A stretch of 64,000 nt of DNA from Cyrtodaria siliqua. Its lineage: Eukaryota; Mollusca; Bivalvia; Adapedonta; Hiatellidae. Position numbers and translations under genes: made by a program. The stretch's first letter is position 1. Every line of letters starts with the position of its first letter. Positions 48,770 to 61,300 of the stretch are shown here, piece after piece. The stretch is taken from NCBI GenBank assembly GCA_037043455.1, contig JAWPHD010010992.1, forward strand, positions 1 to 64,000, given 5' to 3'. The notes below the pieces were generated by a model. The model had not been told where the DNA came from. It ran no database searches and was given only the letters and a program-made list of their open reading frames with translations.

Positions 48770-49392
48770 CTCTTTGTGCTGGAGACTTCGAGTCAAGAAG
48801 TTCGCATCGTCTTTCAGTGACAGATATGTCATTCTTGCAATGCGGATTGTATTTGGTTCCGTTCTAACCATCAAGTTGTATGCCATGTCTACAGGCTCGC
48901 CGATCACTACATACTGGACTGCTCGTTTACCGAGTACACCGGCCACAACACTTCCACTTGCTATTCCCGTCTTCAGTTTGATCTCAGTTCCTAATGTATT
49001 TAAGTGTTCTCTGTTGTATCGGTCTGCAAAAGCTTCTATTTTGAGGGCGATAGTCGCCACGCTCTTCGCATGCTTACGGCACTGTTTTGGAACACCGGAA
49101 ACATAGGACCAAGTACCTGCGTTTCTGTGAATTCTATAGATATCGTCAGAGAGCAAAACTTGATCGAGTCCAGTGTACAGGTTATTAAGCGTGTTAATGA
49201 AGCCCTTGATCGTCACGTGGTAAACAATGGCGTCTAGATTCGGAATCATGCACGCAACCACAGAGGCGTTTTCATATCTATCTGTGTCTACGTTTTGGTT
49301 ATTTAGCATTTTCTCTACTACAAAATCGGGTGCGGAGAGTCGAAGCAGAGCCTCCAACCTGGCATTACATCTCACCATGTCTTGCTCGCGGT
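48770..49392 (-). CDS. Exon encoding the guanylate-cyclase-like domain, catalytic residues replaced
   Basis: A 623-bp exon with acceptor TTATATTTGCAG before 49392 and a consensus donor GAG|GTAAGT after 48770 (phase 0). It completes the signalling helix (DREQDMVRC, ARLEALLRLSAP) and encodes most of a class III cyclase fold: NNLYTGLD, YVSGVP, KTGIASGSVVAGVLG, VVIGEPVD. Aligning without gaps to the family pattern (numbers from the ATG at 49378), the first metal Asp of FSDIVGFT is Met44, the guanine-selecting Glu is His84, the second metal Asp is Gly88, the guanine-selecting Cys is Val157, and the Asn and Arg of VNxASR are Asp164 and Asn168. The domain should therefore not make cGMP. Reading through the donor adds 18 codons, mostly from an adjacent MITE, before a stop at 48713. 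The normal last strands of the fold are missing and need a further exon. Confidence 0.87.
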
Positions 49393-52300
49393 CTGCAAAT
49401 ATAATAATTATAATTATGACGAAAGCATTTTAAGATTTTTGAATTGTGTTTATTCACTCAAATACATATACACTGAAAGGAAAAAGAAACGCAGGGTGCG
49501 TATTTCCGCTATATATTGTATGTTTAATATGCTACTGCTAATCGAATGGTACAGGGCGACATTAGGCCTGTCATTTAGAAAGAAGATTTAAACAGCACTG
49601 AACACATCAATGGTTACCCCTTTAAAGTTTCATTATCGTGAGAATGCGCATTTGGCTCAAGCAGGTGAGCAAACAGGCTTTAAATGTTGCAATCATTTAA
49701 CATTAAATACAGTACTGAACTGGCTCAATTTTTCAAAGAGAAACTTCAGCATTTACGAATTTCATGTTACAACGTGTACTGTGATTAAAACTTCTACAAC
49801 ATCACAGTTGTGTCCTTTCTCTAACTAACTGCACTTTTTTTTTTACAAAACATCTTGGGAATTCCTTGGAATATATATGGAATTGAGTGTGCAGTATATG
49901 CAATATATAGCGGAAATACGCACCCTGCGTTTCTATTTCCTTTCAGTATAGCTATAACAACAGAAAATGGCACATGCTTCCAGTAAATTGATTAAACTAG
50001 TTCATGTTTCTCATACCGTTTTATGGAAGATTTACGATTATTTTGCTAGTATACACAACACTAATCAACATTTCAAAGAGTATGACAATGGACCTTTGGA
50101 AACGGCCGAGCACGACACATACGAAATATTGCAGTCTCGGTTTGATTGAGTTCATGAGCGGTAGTGACGCCCTCTAGCCCCGGGTTGGGAGCAGCGGTTA
50201 TGAAGCCTGCGTATCACAAGTAACAGCCAAAAGACTAAATTAAAAAGCAGACAACATATCCTAAGAATGGTTAAACAGTACCCAGAGCCTTTTATCGGGC
50301 GGAGTAGTGGAACCACCGAATAGAAAATTAAGCAAGAAAACAAAAAAAAGAAATTGAAAAAAATGTACTTCTAAACACGATCAACCGGTGGTGATTAAGT
50401 ATGTATAGTAGGTCTATGCTTTAATATATGAATAGTGTTTAACGTTCTCAACGAGATCAATATAGGAGGTTTTGAAGTAGAATACCGCTTAAGCCGGTGC
50501 TAGGGGGCGTGAGAGGTGTTGTTTTTTTACGTTACTTTTCACGAACTCAATAAAACCGAGTCTGCTACTTTATTCTCTTGATTGTGTTTTCACGCTTGAT
50601 TGGACATAGACAGACAGACAGACAGACTTTTTATTCAGACTTGTACAAAGTACATCGTCTACAATACATACATATTAGCATATATGATGTCAACGAATAA
50701 GGTTGAACTGCAAGATAATGAGTTTAAATCATCTGCTCTGATTGCATGAACACATTTTAAAGCTTTCAAGTCGATTTGTTTTCTTAGAAATAAATTATAA
50801 CACGTATACAACTGGGTATATAGGAATGTGTTAATACTTCGAATTATTGTTTGGGGCCCTTGTTTCAGCCAAAGGTTTTATGGACTTTTCAGACAAAATT
50901 CATCTAGTACCTAAATAAGTTGTATATCAGTGAAACAGACATATGTATTGGTAAGTAAAAATGTTGTACATGTACTTTTCAAAATCGGTTGAGAAATAAA
51001 AATTTCCTGGGCTAAAGCTGTTTTTGATGGGACATTTTCAATGCAAAATTCAGCTGCATGAAAAATTAACAAATATATATATATTTTTAGAATTTTTATC
51101 CAAAAGTGGTTTTGGATTGTTGGATATGCGTAAATTAAGACACCCTGGTAGTTTTATAGCAAAATTTGAAGGCTAACTGAATTTGTTTGAAATGTCTTAA
51201 TTGTTTGCCGTCCCACCAACAAGGAATTTACATAGGAAAAACCCCATCAAAAAATCATTTTGGCTGTAAAATATGTATTTCTCAACCGATTTTCAAAACT
51301 AAGGTAGTTTTATTTACCATTAAAAAAATGCCAGTTCTAACGATATATAATTGATGTTCGTATTATTTAAATTGCTGAAGCTACTGCAGAAAACACTTTG
51401 GCTGAAACAAAAGCCCCAAACAATAGTGCAGCTGTCGATGTTCCTGTCGATGTTCCTAATTCTAAAATATGCCAACTAACATTATTTTGATATCATTTTT
51501 TTACTAGTATTACTATTACTAATGCGTTGGCAAAATACATTTTCGAAATATTTGATGTTAACGCTGTCACTTGAATTTCAAACGATGTTGAATTAAAAGG
51601 GAGGTAATCTTTAATGGTGATTATCCATGTTTCGTTTTATTATAGACGGACCATCTGCAATAAATGGGTCAAACCTTTATGTTGTTGTTTTTTTTAATTT
51701 TATTTTTTACCAATTTTAAGAAATTTATATCTTTAAGCGGACTTCGATTCATGTTATGTGTTTTATCTGCACATTTCATGTTTTCATATAAAGGAAGGAT
51801 GGCTCTCAAATGATGTAACATTTAAAAAAAAGTTTTACAATCTATAGGTCAAAACACAATACTTATCACTATTCCAACATACATTAAAGTACGAACATTA
51901 GTTACGATACAAAAGTGAGTCATTATGAATTTTGTTCAGTATATGTGCATGACATTGGTGACGATGTCTTTAACTTCTTGGTAATTATCTGTGTTTTCAA
52001 TAGGTTATTTTCTCATTATTTTCTCATTAGCAAGTTAACTTTTTCTAGATCACTTAGGATTGCCAGTAAAAATTCGCTCTATACTGCGGAAATTCGTGGA
52101 GCGAATTTTGTAGCTGTTTTTTTAATGAGATGGTAGCAATCAGAAGATATGTTGTAATTAACTTGTTGAAGTAAAAGTAGATATGGAAGTCGAACAGGAA
52201 ATGAATAACAATTACAAAGATGAATGAAAGGCAATATATGACATCACAAACATAAAAGTGTTGACAATAGAACTGCCACCTTGGAACGGTCAGCGGCAAA

Positions 52301-55300
52301 CAAGGGTCTAGGTTGCCCCAAACATCACTATTACCCTATTGTCATCCCAATAAAACGGGACGTAGTAAATAAAGATATCCCTCCAGGTTATATTCTCTAA
52401 CAAACAAGGCAGCATTAATAGGCAATATAACACATACATGATCATGTATATAGAAAAGCCTAGAAAGCCACAAATCAGGTACTCAATGACTTGGCAGAAG
52501 ACAGAGCAACAAGAGAACAAACCATGAATTGTAAAGTCCATCCGACTTTTTCAAGTAGGTAAATCCAGATGTTGCGTTGATGGTTGTGTAAATGAATCCA
52601 TTTATTTTGTTCTATTGGTGAGGACACGTTTGGTATCGCTTCTGAGCGTAAAATGACGCCAGTGTGACACTAAATCGCGCTAATCCATTCACGGATCTCG
52701 ACCACGGTTTGCTTATAACCATCTGGTAACTTAAATGTGGCCTTCATTTTGGACCGATGTATAAACGTCTTTGAAACGCTCACCAAAAGGCTGCGCCACA
52801 GAGAGAGGATAAACACTTGCTTAAAGATAGAGAACTGAGATCGTGCTCTGCCGGTCATAGATACGTGCACGTCGCGGAGCGGCCATAATAGTGTGCTGAA
52901 ATGCACGGCTGGCATACTAGTGGGTCCCCTCTTACCATCCAGGAGTGTACCGCATAGATGAAGAAGTCACTAGACACACCAACTGGACCAGGAAGGAAGG
53001 ACCATAGATGATGATGCGGGGGCTCAAATGAGTATTCCTCTATAGCAGCATAGGGCTAAGACTAAGTCCAGACTCATCCCTCGCAATACAAAACAAGTTT
53101 TCGGGATAAACAAATAAGAAACAAATAAGAAACAACATATACGTTACTACACACACAGACTAATGGAAAAAATAGAGTTCAATTCTTTAACAGTCTTTAT
53201 CTACAGGTGCACATTAAAACAAATACAAAATATAGGACTGGACAGGCTGTGTAACCAAGGAAAACGTATACATTATTGTCGTTCTCCAAAATCGAGGGTA
53301 TATTCTTGAAAACAGGCAGCAATCAATGCTCGGTACGCGGGATTATAACCAAGCACTGTGACAAAGGGGTAGAGGATTACATGGCGTATCAGACGTCAGT
53401 CTGGGGTTCTAATCCATTTTTGAAGTGTTTTCCAATTCCAAAGCTAGATTGCTCCAACCAGGGGAATTTGATGTAAGATGCAAGCCCAATGCATTAACAT
53501 TAAACACCTATTTTTCATTTTTGTCTAATTTACCTGTGTGTGCCCGCTTCTTCAACAGTGGGATAACGACATCAAAAGATGCATTTTCTCATTCCAATAC
53601 TTATGTTATACAGGCCATCATGTTAAGAATTCCAAGATTAAAAAACAGCTGATACCCAGATCATGTTCCTTTTAAAATGAACCTCCGTGAAATTTTTACA
53701 TATGAATTAAATGAGTATGTAAGTTTTCTCTCTTGTTTGTGTTTGTTGCTTCCAATATGTCCAAGGGATCCCATTTTCACTATTTATTGACATTAAAACT
53801 AGCGTTTGTTTAGTGTAGTATGGCGGCTGTTAAACGTCGCCCGACTACAAATAAGTAGTTATACTACTTACTGGTCCTTTGTAATCATTATCAATATGTG
53901 TGCCGTTCAGAATGCCGCTTCAGTCGGTGCTAGGGAGGCGAGAGAGGTGTTGCACTTCTATGATGTCTCGTGTGCCATTTTTTAGATAAATGGGCATTTC
54001 TATGGACAAATTTATTTAACATAAAAAACAAAAAATCTTCGAGTAAAATTGTACTAAACTTTTCGAATATAAAGGGCACTATTTCTGCCAAATAAATATT
54101 GTTTCTGTTGAATGACTGTCATCTATTATATCATTGACACTGTTCATACCTATAATATGCCTTTGGATGAACATTTTAATTAACCATACCCCATCTATTT
54201 TGGAATTTCCTTTCAAAGATGGCTGACCAATAGTCCTTAATAGTAAAGGTCAAATGAAGTTTATTTTAATTCGTTTGCTTTGGTGAGTTTTGCTAGCTCA
54301 TGTAAATGAAGTACAAGAAATCAGTGGCTTCAGACACACCGTTGTTCATTCCAATCTTTGAAGATCGCTTAGCCCGATATTTAGTTACAGATATCGGTGG
54401 TATATTTTCAATAGTTTCGATTTTTTAACTTATTTTCGTATTGGTGGTTCCACTACTCGAGCCTTTAATTGTTCCGAGTATTGTTTAATCACCCATAGGA
54501 TATGTTGCCTGCTTTTTAATTTAGTCTTTTGACGGTTACCTGCGCTATGCAGGCTTCATAACCTCTGCTCCCAACTAAATTCCATTTTGTTTATTTAGCC
54601 CATTGCTATCTCGTTTAGGGCAAAGCATTTTGAAACTGTAACATTACGCCGCTGGCCATGTAGTGGTGTGCAAATACCTCATTGAAGGTTCCATGATGGC
54701 TCAAATGTCTGTACTATTGACATGTTAAATATTGTTCTGCTCAACCGGGGGCCTAGAGTTCGTGAACGGTAGCAAGCAGTTTCACTGCCGCTCATGAACA
54801 GTCTCAATCAAACCAAGACAGCAATATCTTTTTTGTATTTATCTTGTTTGGCGATTTCCAAATTTCTCCTTTCATACTCTTTTCACATGTTTTTCCTAAC
54901 GGGGACAGGACTTAGAAATAAGAGATACGTGTTATTTAAATGAAAATTTGTAAATATTTTAATAACTAAAACAACGGAGTTTACATTTTTCTGATATATG
55001 ACATTGAAGTGCATTCATTTAAAGAGCAATTCACATTGTATACAAAATAGAAATAGTAATAATTCCCCACCCACAAAAAGTAGTTCAAGGTCATAGATGA
55101 AATCCATGTGTACCCAAGATACAACTATGTCTAAATAGCATTTTCTGTCTTCCAAAGATATAAAACTAAGTTTAAAACATCTAGTTCATAATTATAATTC
55201 GTGAGAAAGTGAGGTAAACGTAAGCATTACTAAGTTACTCTTGCCTTTGCTTGGAGGATCAAGGTTCCATCCACATTTACTTTGTCAAGTTGCGATGTTT

Positions 55301-58300
55301 GTTTGTATGGTGTTTTACGTAATTTTCAACACATGTAAGGTTATATATGACGGTCGATTATTTTGTGATGGAGGCAGATCACCCACTCTTCCTGGGTAGA
55401 ACCAGTACTGTACACCTCCCGACATCCATAAGAATCGACACTTCTTCACTTACAAGTCGAGCTCACCAATGGGATTCGAACCCGAAGTTGCGATGTACAA
55501 CCCAAGGTACAACTATAAACAAACAAAGCTTAAAATGTCTAGTGCAAACAGTTTGTGAGAAAGTGACCAAAACGCAGCAGTAGAATGTTAACGCCTTCGC
55601 CGTCGGAAAAGCAAAACCTATGCCTCTCCTTGTTTTCCTTCGAAATGTAGGCGAGACAAAAACTGTGCAATGATAATTGTATCGCCTTTTTACACATATT
55701 CCATAAGACGTGTTTAGATTCTTTCTAGCTATTTTTGTTTTAGTTATACATTACTTTTTAACATACCTTTTATATCTCTTTCCAGAGATTTGGAGTACTG
55801 CTCAATGGACTCAATCATACAATCCAGAAATGTAACGTTGTTTGGATACGATGCCGTTATCATGTGTTCTATGGCAATGAATGACGGCCGAGCTGCCGGG
55901 TCCATTTCCCATGTCTTTTCCAAGAGTTCCCGCATCATAATGGGCGTGTTCGGGCTAAACCGCGGGCGGAGACAACACGCAATAACTGCGTTGATAACCT
56001 CGCTCGGTTGCATGTTATATTCACAGTACAGATCTGTTCTGGAATACATCTCTTGAACCACCATCCCAAAACTGTATACGTCCGCAGCATTTGTCGCCCC
56101 ACGTTTGTATTTAAGCACTTCCGGTGCGGTCCAGAAAGAAGCTTGATCGAAATGCGTATTTTCGGTGATAATATCGACCTTGTTTTCCCTTATTTGGTTG
56201 TTTATTGAGCAGAGCTTAGACTCAGACCAGGCTGCTATACGTAGATTCCATGACGTATCTATCAAGCAACATGAACCTTTTAAATGTCCATGAACTATTC
56301 CTTTCTTGTGAAGGAATTTCATACCGCTGACGATAGTTTTGATAAGTGCAACAACTCCACTGTGTTGGATCTGTATTTTCGGGTTTCTAAAAATGTCACT
56401 GAGCGTACCCCGAACTTGTCCCGAATGAATCATATACCAGTGCGTTTGAAATTTAGAAAGTCCCATAAAAGGAGATAAATTTGTGTGTTTAATATTGTCC
56501 CTCATCCATAGTATCATTTTCTTTCTTTTTATTGTTATGTTTATGTCGGCGATCTTAAAAAGTGTAATTAGGTCTTCGTCACAAACACCTATCTTTTGAG
56601 TTTCCTTACCCCAAGTGTTTTCTAAAACCACCATGTTCAAATCGTGAGGTGAAGTTCTGCCATTTTTTGATTGAATTACTCTCATTTGTTGTTGAACGAT
56701 CTCTTCATCTACAAATACTCTTGAAGAATCAATGTTCCAGGTATTGACTAAAAGTTCCTTGTGGACGGTATACTGCTGTCGAGTAAAAAGAAATAATAAG
56801 CCAAATATTATCAAAGTTAATGCTCCAATAACGACATACGTTGGCAATGCCCATGACCGGTCTATAATACTCTCCTGTCCAAGTTGATTTTGTTTCTGTA
56901 CCATCTCCCAAACATTATCTCCGTTGCACGTCATTTTCTGCAGGATGGTCTCTGTATAGTACTGCGCCGTCACTTCATCAAGTGGAATCATATATAACAG
57001 CTCTGCGTGATGCCTTGCTTCGTTTGAGGTATAAAACCATGTCACATATTTAACAAGTTCCACTGCTGAATCACAGTTTGTCATATCATGTGTATGGACT
57101 ATAAAAAACGTGTACGATGCAAGGGGAAACGAATCCTCTCCAGGCATATTCATTAAACTGAATGATGAATGGTTAGAATGTAAAACAGAACTTTGAACAC
57201 TCCTCACACTTGCATTTACAACATTCCCCTCTCTATTTTTCATGGAAGAGAAACTCAACTGAGCCTTATAGGCGTCTGCTATAGATACATATCCAACCGA
57301 ATACACCATCGAGAGAATGAGTCCAGACATGCCACGATTTGTATTTCCGAAGGTCTTGACAACAGAGCTGTTCCAGTGTATAGGACCTCTCTCTTCAGTA
57401 CTAGTGTTTATACCTTCTGAAAATGATGCGCCGTACACCGACTTCCACTCGGAACTGTAACTGGACAGACCGGAAGTAAATGCCTCCGTTGTTCCGGATT
57501 TATCTGCGCGCGCAATAACAACAATTTGTTTCCCTGGCAAGGTCTTCCCCGGGTTTAACTGCATAATGAGTGTGTCATTCCATCGAGTAATAGAGCCATT
57601 GTAGATGCCGACAACAGCTCCCAGATTCAAAATTAGGTTGTCCATAGTTGGGATGTTGTATGCTAATACTATCGCACTGTAAATAAAAAACATATAAAGT
57701 AAAATATGGGGATGAATGCGTATATTGTCATGTCAAAGAATTGTGAGAATACTGCATTGTTAAGGAATTGTTAGAATAGAATCTTGTTTCAGGAATTGTG
57801 GGCTGATTGATTTAGTTAAGGAATTGCGAGAACATTTTCATGGTAAAGAAATTGTGATAATATGGCATGTTTAAAGAATTGTGAAAATAGAGTCATGGTT
57901 AAGGAATTGTGAGCATATTGTCCTGGTTAAGTAATTTTGAGAATGAGCATATTGCATTGGTTAAGGAATTGTGAGAATGGGCATATTGTCAATGTTAAGG
58001 CATTGTGAGAATGGGCATATTGTCATAGTTAAGGAATTGTGAGAATGCGCATATTATCCTGGCTAAGGAATTGTGAGAATGAGCATATTGTCTTGGTTAA
58101 GGAATTGTGAGAACACGCAAATTGTCCTGGTTAAGGAATTGTTAGAATAAGCATATCGTCGTGGTTAACGTATTGTGAGAATGAGCATATTGTCATGGTT
58201 AAGGAATTGTTTGTTGAGAATTAGCATATTGCCTTGTTTAAGGAATTGTGAGAATGAGCATATTATATTGTGTAAGGAATTGTGAGAATGAACATATTGC

Positions 58301-61300
58301 TTTGGTTAAAGAATTATGAGAATGAGCATATTGTCATGGTTAAGGAATTGTGAGAATGAACATATTACTTTGGTTAAAGAATTATGAGAATGAGCACATT
58401 GTCATGGTTAAGGAATTGTGAGAATGAGCATATTGTCATGGTTAAGGAATTGTGAGAATGAGCATATTGCTTTGGTTAAGGAATTGTGAGAATGAGCATA
58501 TTGTCATGGTTAAGGAATTGTGAGAATGAGCATATTGTCTTGGTTAAGGAAGTGTGAGAATGAGCATATTGTCATGGTCAAGGAATTGTGAGAATGAGCA
58601 TATTGTCATGGTCAAGGAATTGTGAGAATGAGCATATTGTCATGGTCAAGGAATTGTGAGAATGAGCATAATTATTGTCATGGTTAAAGAAGTGTGATAA
58701 TGCGCATATTGCCTTGGTTAAGGAATTGTGAGAATACGCTAATTGTCCTGGTTAAGGAATTGTGAGAATAAGCATATCGTCGTGGTTAACGTATTGTGAG
58801 AATGTGCATATTGTCATGGTTAAGGAATTGTGAGAATGAGCATATTATATTTGGTAAATAATTGTGAGAATGAGCATATTGCTTTGATTAAGAAATTATG
58901 AAAATGAGCATATTGCTTTGGTTAAAGAATTGTGAGAATGAGCATATTGTCATGATTAAAGAATTGTGAGAATGAGCATATTGCTTTGGTTAAGGAATTG
59001 TGAGAATGAGCATATTGTGATGGTTAAGGAATTGTGAGAATGAGCATATTGTCATGGTTAAGGAATTGTGAGAATGAGCATATTGTCATGGTTAAGGAAT
59101 TGTGAGAATGAGCATATGGCCTTCGTTAAGGAATTGTGAGAATGAGCATATTGTCTTGATTAAAGAATTGTGAGAATGAGCATATTGCTTTGGTTAAGGA
59201 ATTGTGAGAATTAGCATATCGTCATGGTTAAGGAATTGTGAGAATGAGCATATTGTCTTGGTTAAGGAATTGTGAGAATGAGCATATTGTCTTGGTTAAG
59301 GAATTGTGAGAATGAGCATATTGTCATGGTCAAGGAATTGTGAGAATGAGCATATTGTCATGGTTAAAGAAGTGTGATAATGCGCATATTGCTTGGTTAA
59401 GGAATTGTGAGAATGAGCATATTGTCAATGTTAAGGAATTAAGAGAATACGCATATTATCATGGCTAAGAAATGTTGAGCATATTGTCTTGGTTAAAAGA
59501 ATTGTGAGAATGAGCATATTGCCTTGATTAAGGAATTGTGAGAATGAGCATACTGTCTTGGTTAAAGAATTGTGAGAATGAGCATATTGCCTTGATTAAG
59601 GAATTGTGAGAATGAGCATATGGTCAATGTTAAGAAATTGTGAAAATACGCATATTGTCATATTTAAGGAATTGTGAGAATGAGCATATCGTCATGGTTA
59701 AGGAATTGTGAGAATGAGCATATTGTCTTGGTTAAGGAATTGTGAGAATGAGCATATTGTCTTGGTTAAAGAATTGTGAGAATGAGCACATTGTCATGGT
59801 TAAGAAATTGTGAAAATGAGCATATTGCCTTGATTAAGGAATTGTGAGAATGAGCATATGTTAAGAAATTGTGAAAATACGCATATTGTCATAGTTAAGG
59901 AATTGTGAGAATGAGCATATTGTCTTGGTTAAGGAATTGTGAGAATGAGCACATTGTCATGGTTAAGAAATTGTGAAAATGAGCATATTGCCTTGATTAA
60001 GGAATTGTGAGAATGAGCAATGTTAAGAAATTGTGAGAATGCGCATATTATCTTGGCTAAGAAATTTTCAGCATATTGTCTTGGTTAAGGAGCTGTATAT
60101 ATTTTACAATATCTGTGTGACAAGTATTTTGGTTTGACCAATAGCTTGTTGAATATTTATTTTTTGTTTAAATTGTTACATCTTTAGAGAGTTACCCTCC
60201 TTTTATATAAAAACATGAAATGTGCTGATAAAACGCATAGCATGAATCAAAGTCCGCTTAGATACCCACCGGCGATATTACGTTATACTCCATTCATCAC
60301 GAGATGAATGGAGTATAACGTAATATCACCCATGGGTATCCGACGATGGGGTACTGCGAGAATGAGCATATTGTCTTGGTTAAGGAATTATAAGCATATG
60401 GTCCTGATTAAGGAATTATAAGCATATGGTCCTGATTAAGGAATTGTGAGCATATTGTCATTGTTAAGGAATTGTGAGCATGAGCATATTGTCTTGATTA
60501 AGGAATTATAAGCATATGGTCCTGATTAAGGAATTGTGAGCATATCGTCATTGTTAAGGAATTGTGAGAATGAGCATATTGTCTTGGTTAAGGAATTATA
60601 AGCATATTGTCCTGATTAAGGAATTATAAGCATATGGTCCTGATTAAGGAATTGTGAGCATATTGTCATTATTAAGGAATTGTGAGCATGAGCATATTGT
60701 CTTGATTAAGGAATTATAAGCATGTGGTCCTGATTAAGGAATTGTGAGCATATCGTCATTGTTAAAGAATTGTGAGAATGAGCATATTGTCCTGATTAAG
60801 GAATTATAAGCATATGGTCCTGATTAAGGAATTGTGAGCATATCGTCATGGTTAAGGATTGTGAGAATGAGCATATTGTCTTGGTTAAGGAATTATAAGC
60901 ATATGGTCCTGATTAAGGAATTGTGAGCATATCGTCATGGTTAAGGATTGTGAGAATGAGCATATTGTCTTGATTAAGGAATTATAAGCATATGGTCCTG
61001 ATTAAGGAATTGTGAGAATATCGTCATGGTTAAGGATTGTGAGAATGAGCATATTGTCCTGATTAAGGAATTATAAGCATATGGACCTGATTAAGGAATT
61101 ATAAGCATATCGTCATGGTTAAGGAATTATAAGCATATTGTCCTGATTAAGGAATTATAAGCATATGGTCCTGATTTAGGAATTATAAGCATATGGTCCT
61201 GATTAAGGAATTGTGAGCATATCGTCATGGTTAAGGATTGTGAGAATGAGCATATTGTCTTGATTAAGGAATTATAAGCATATGGTCCTGATTAAGGAAT

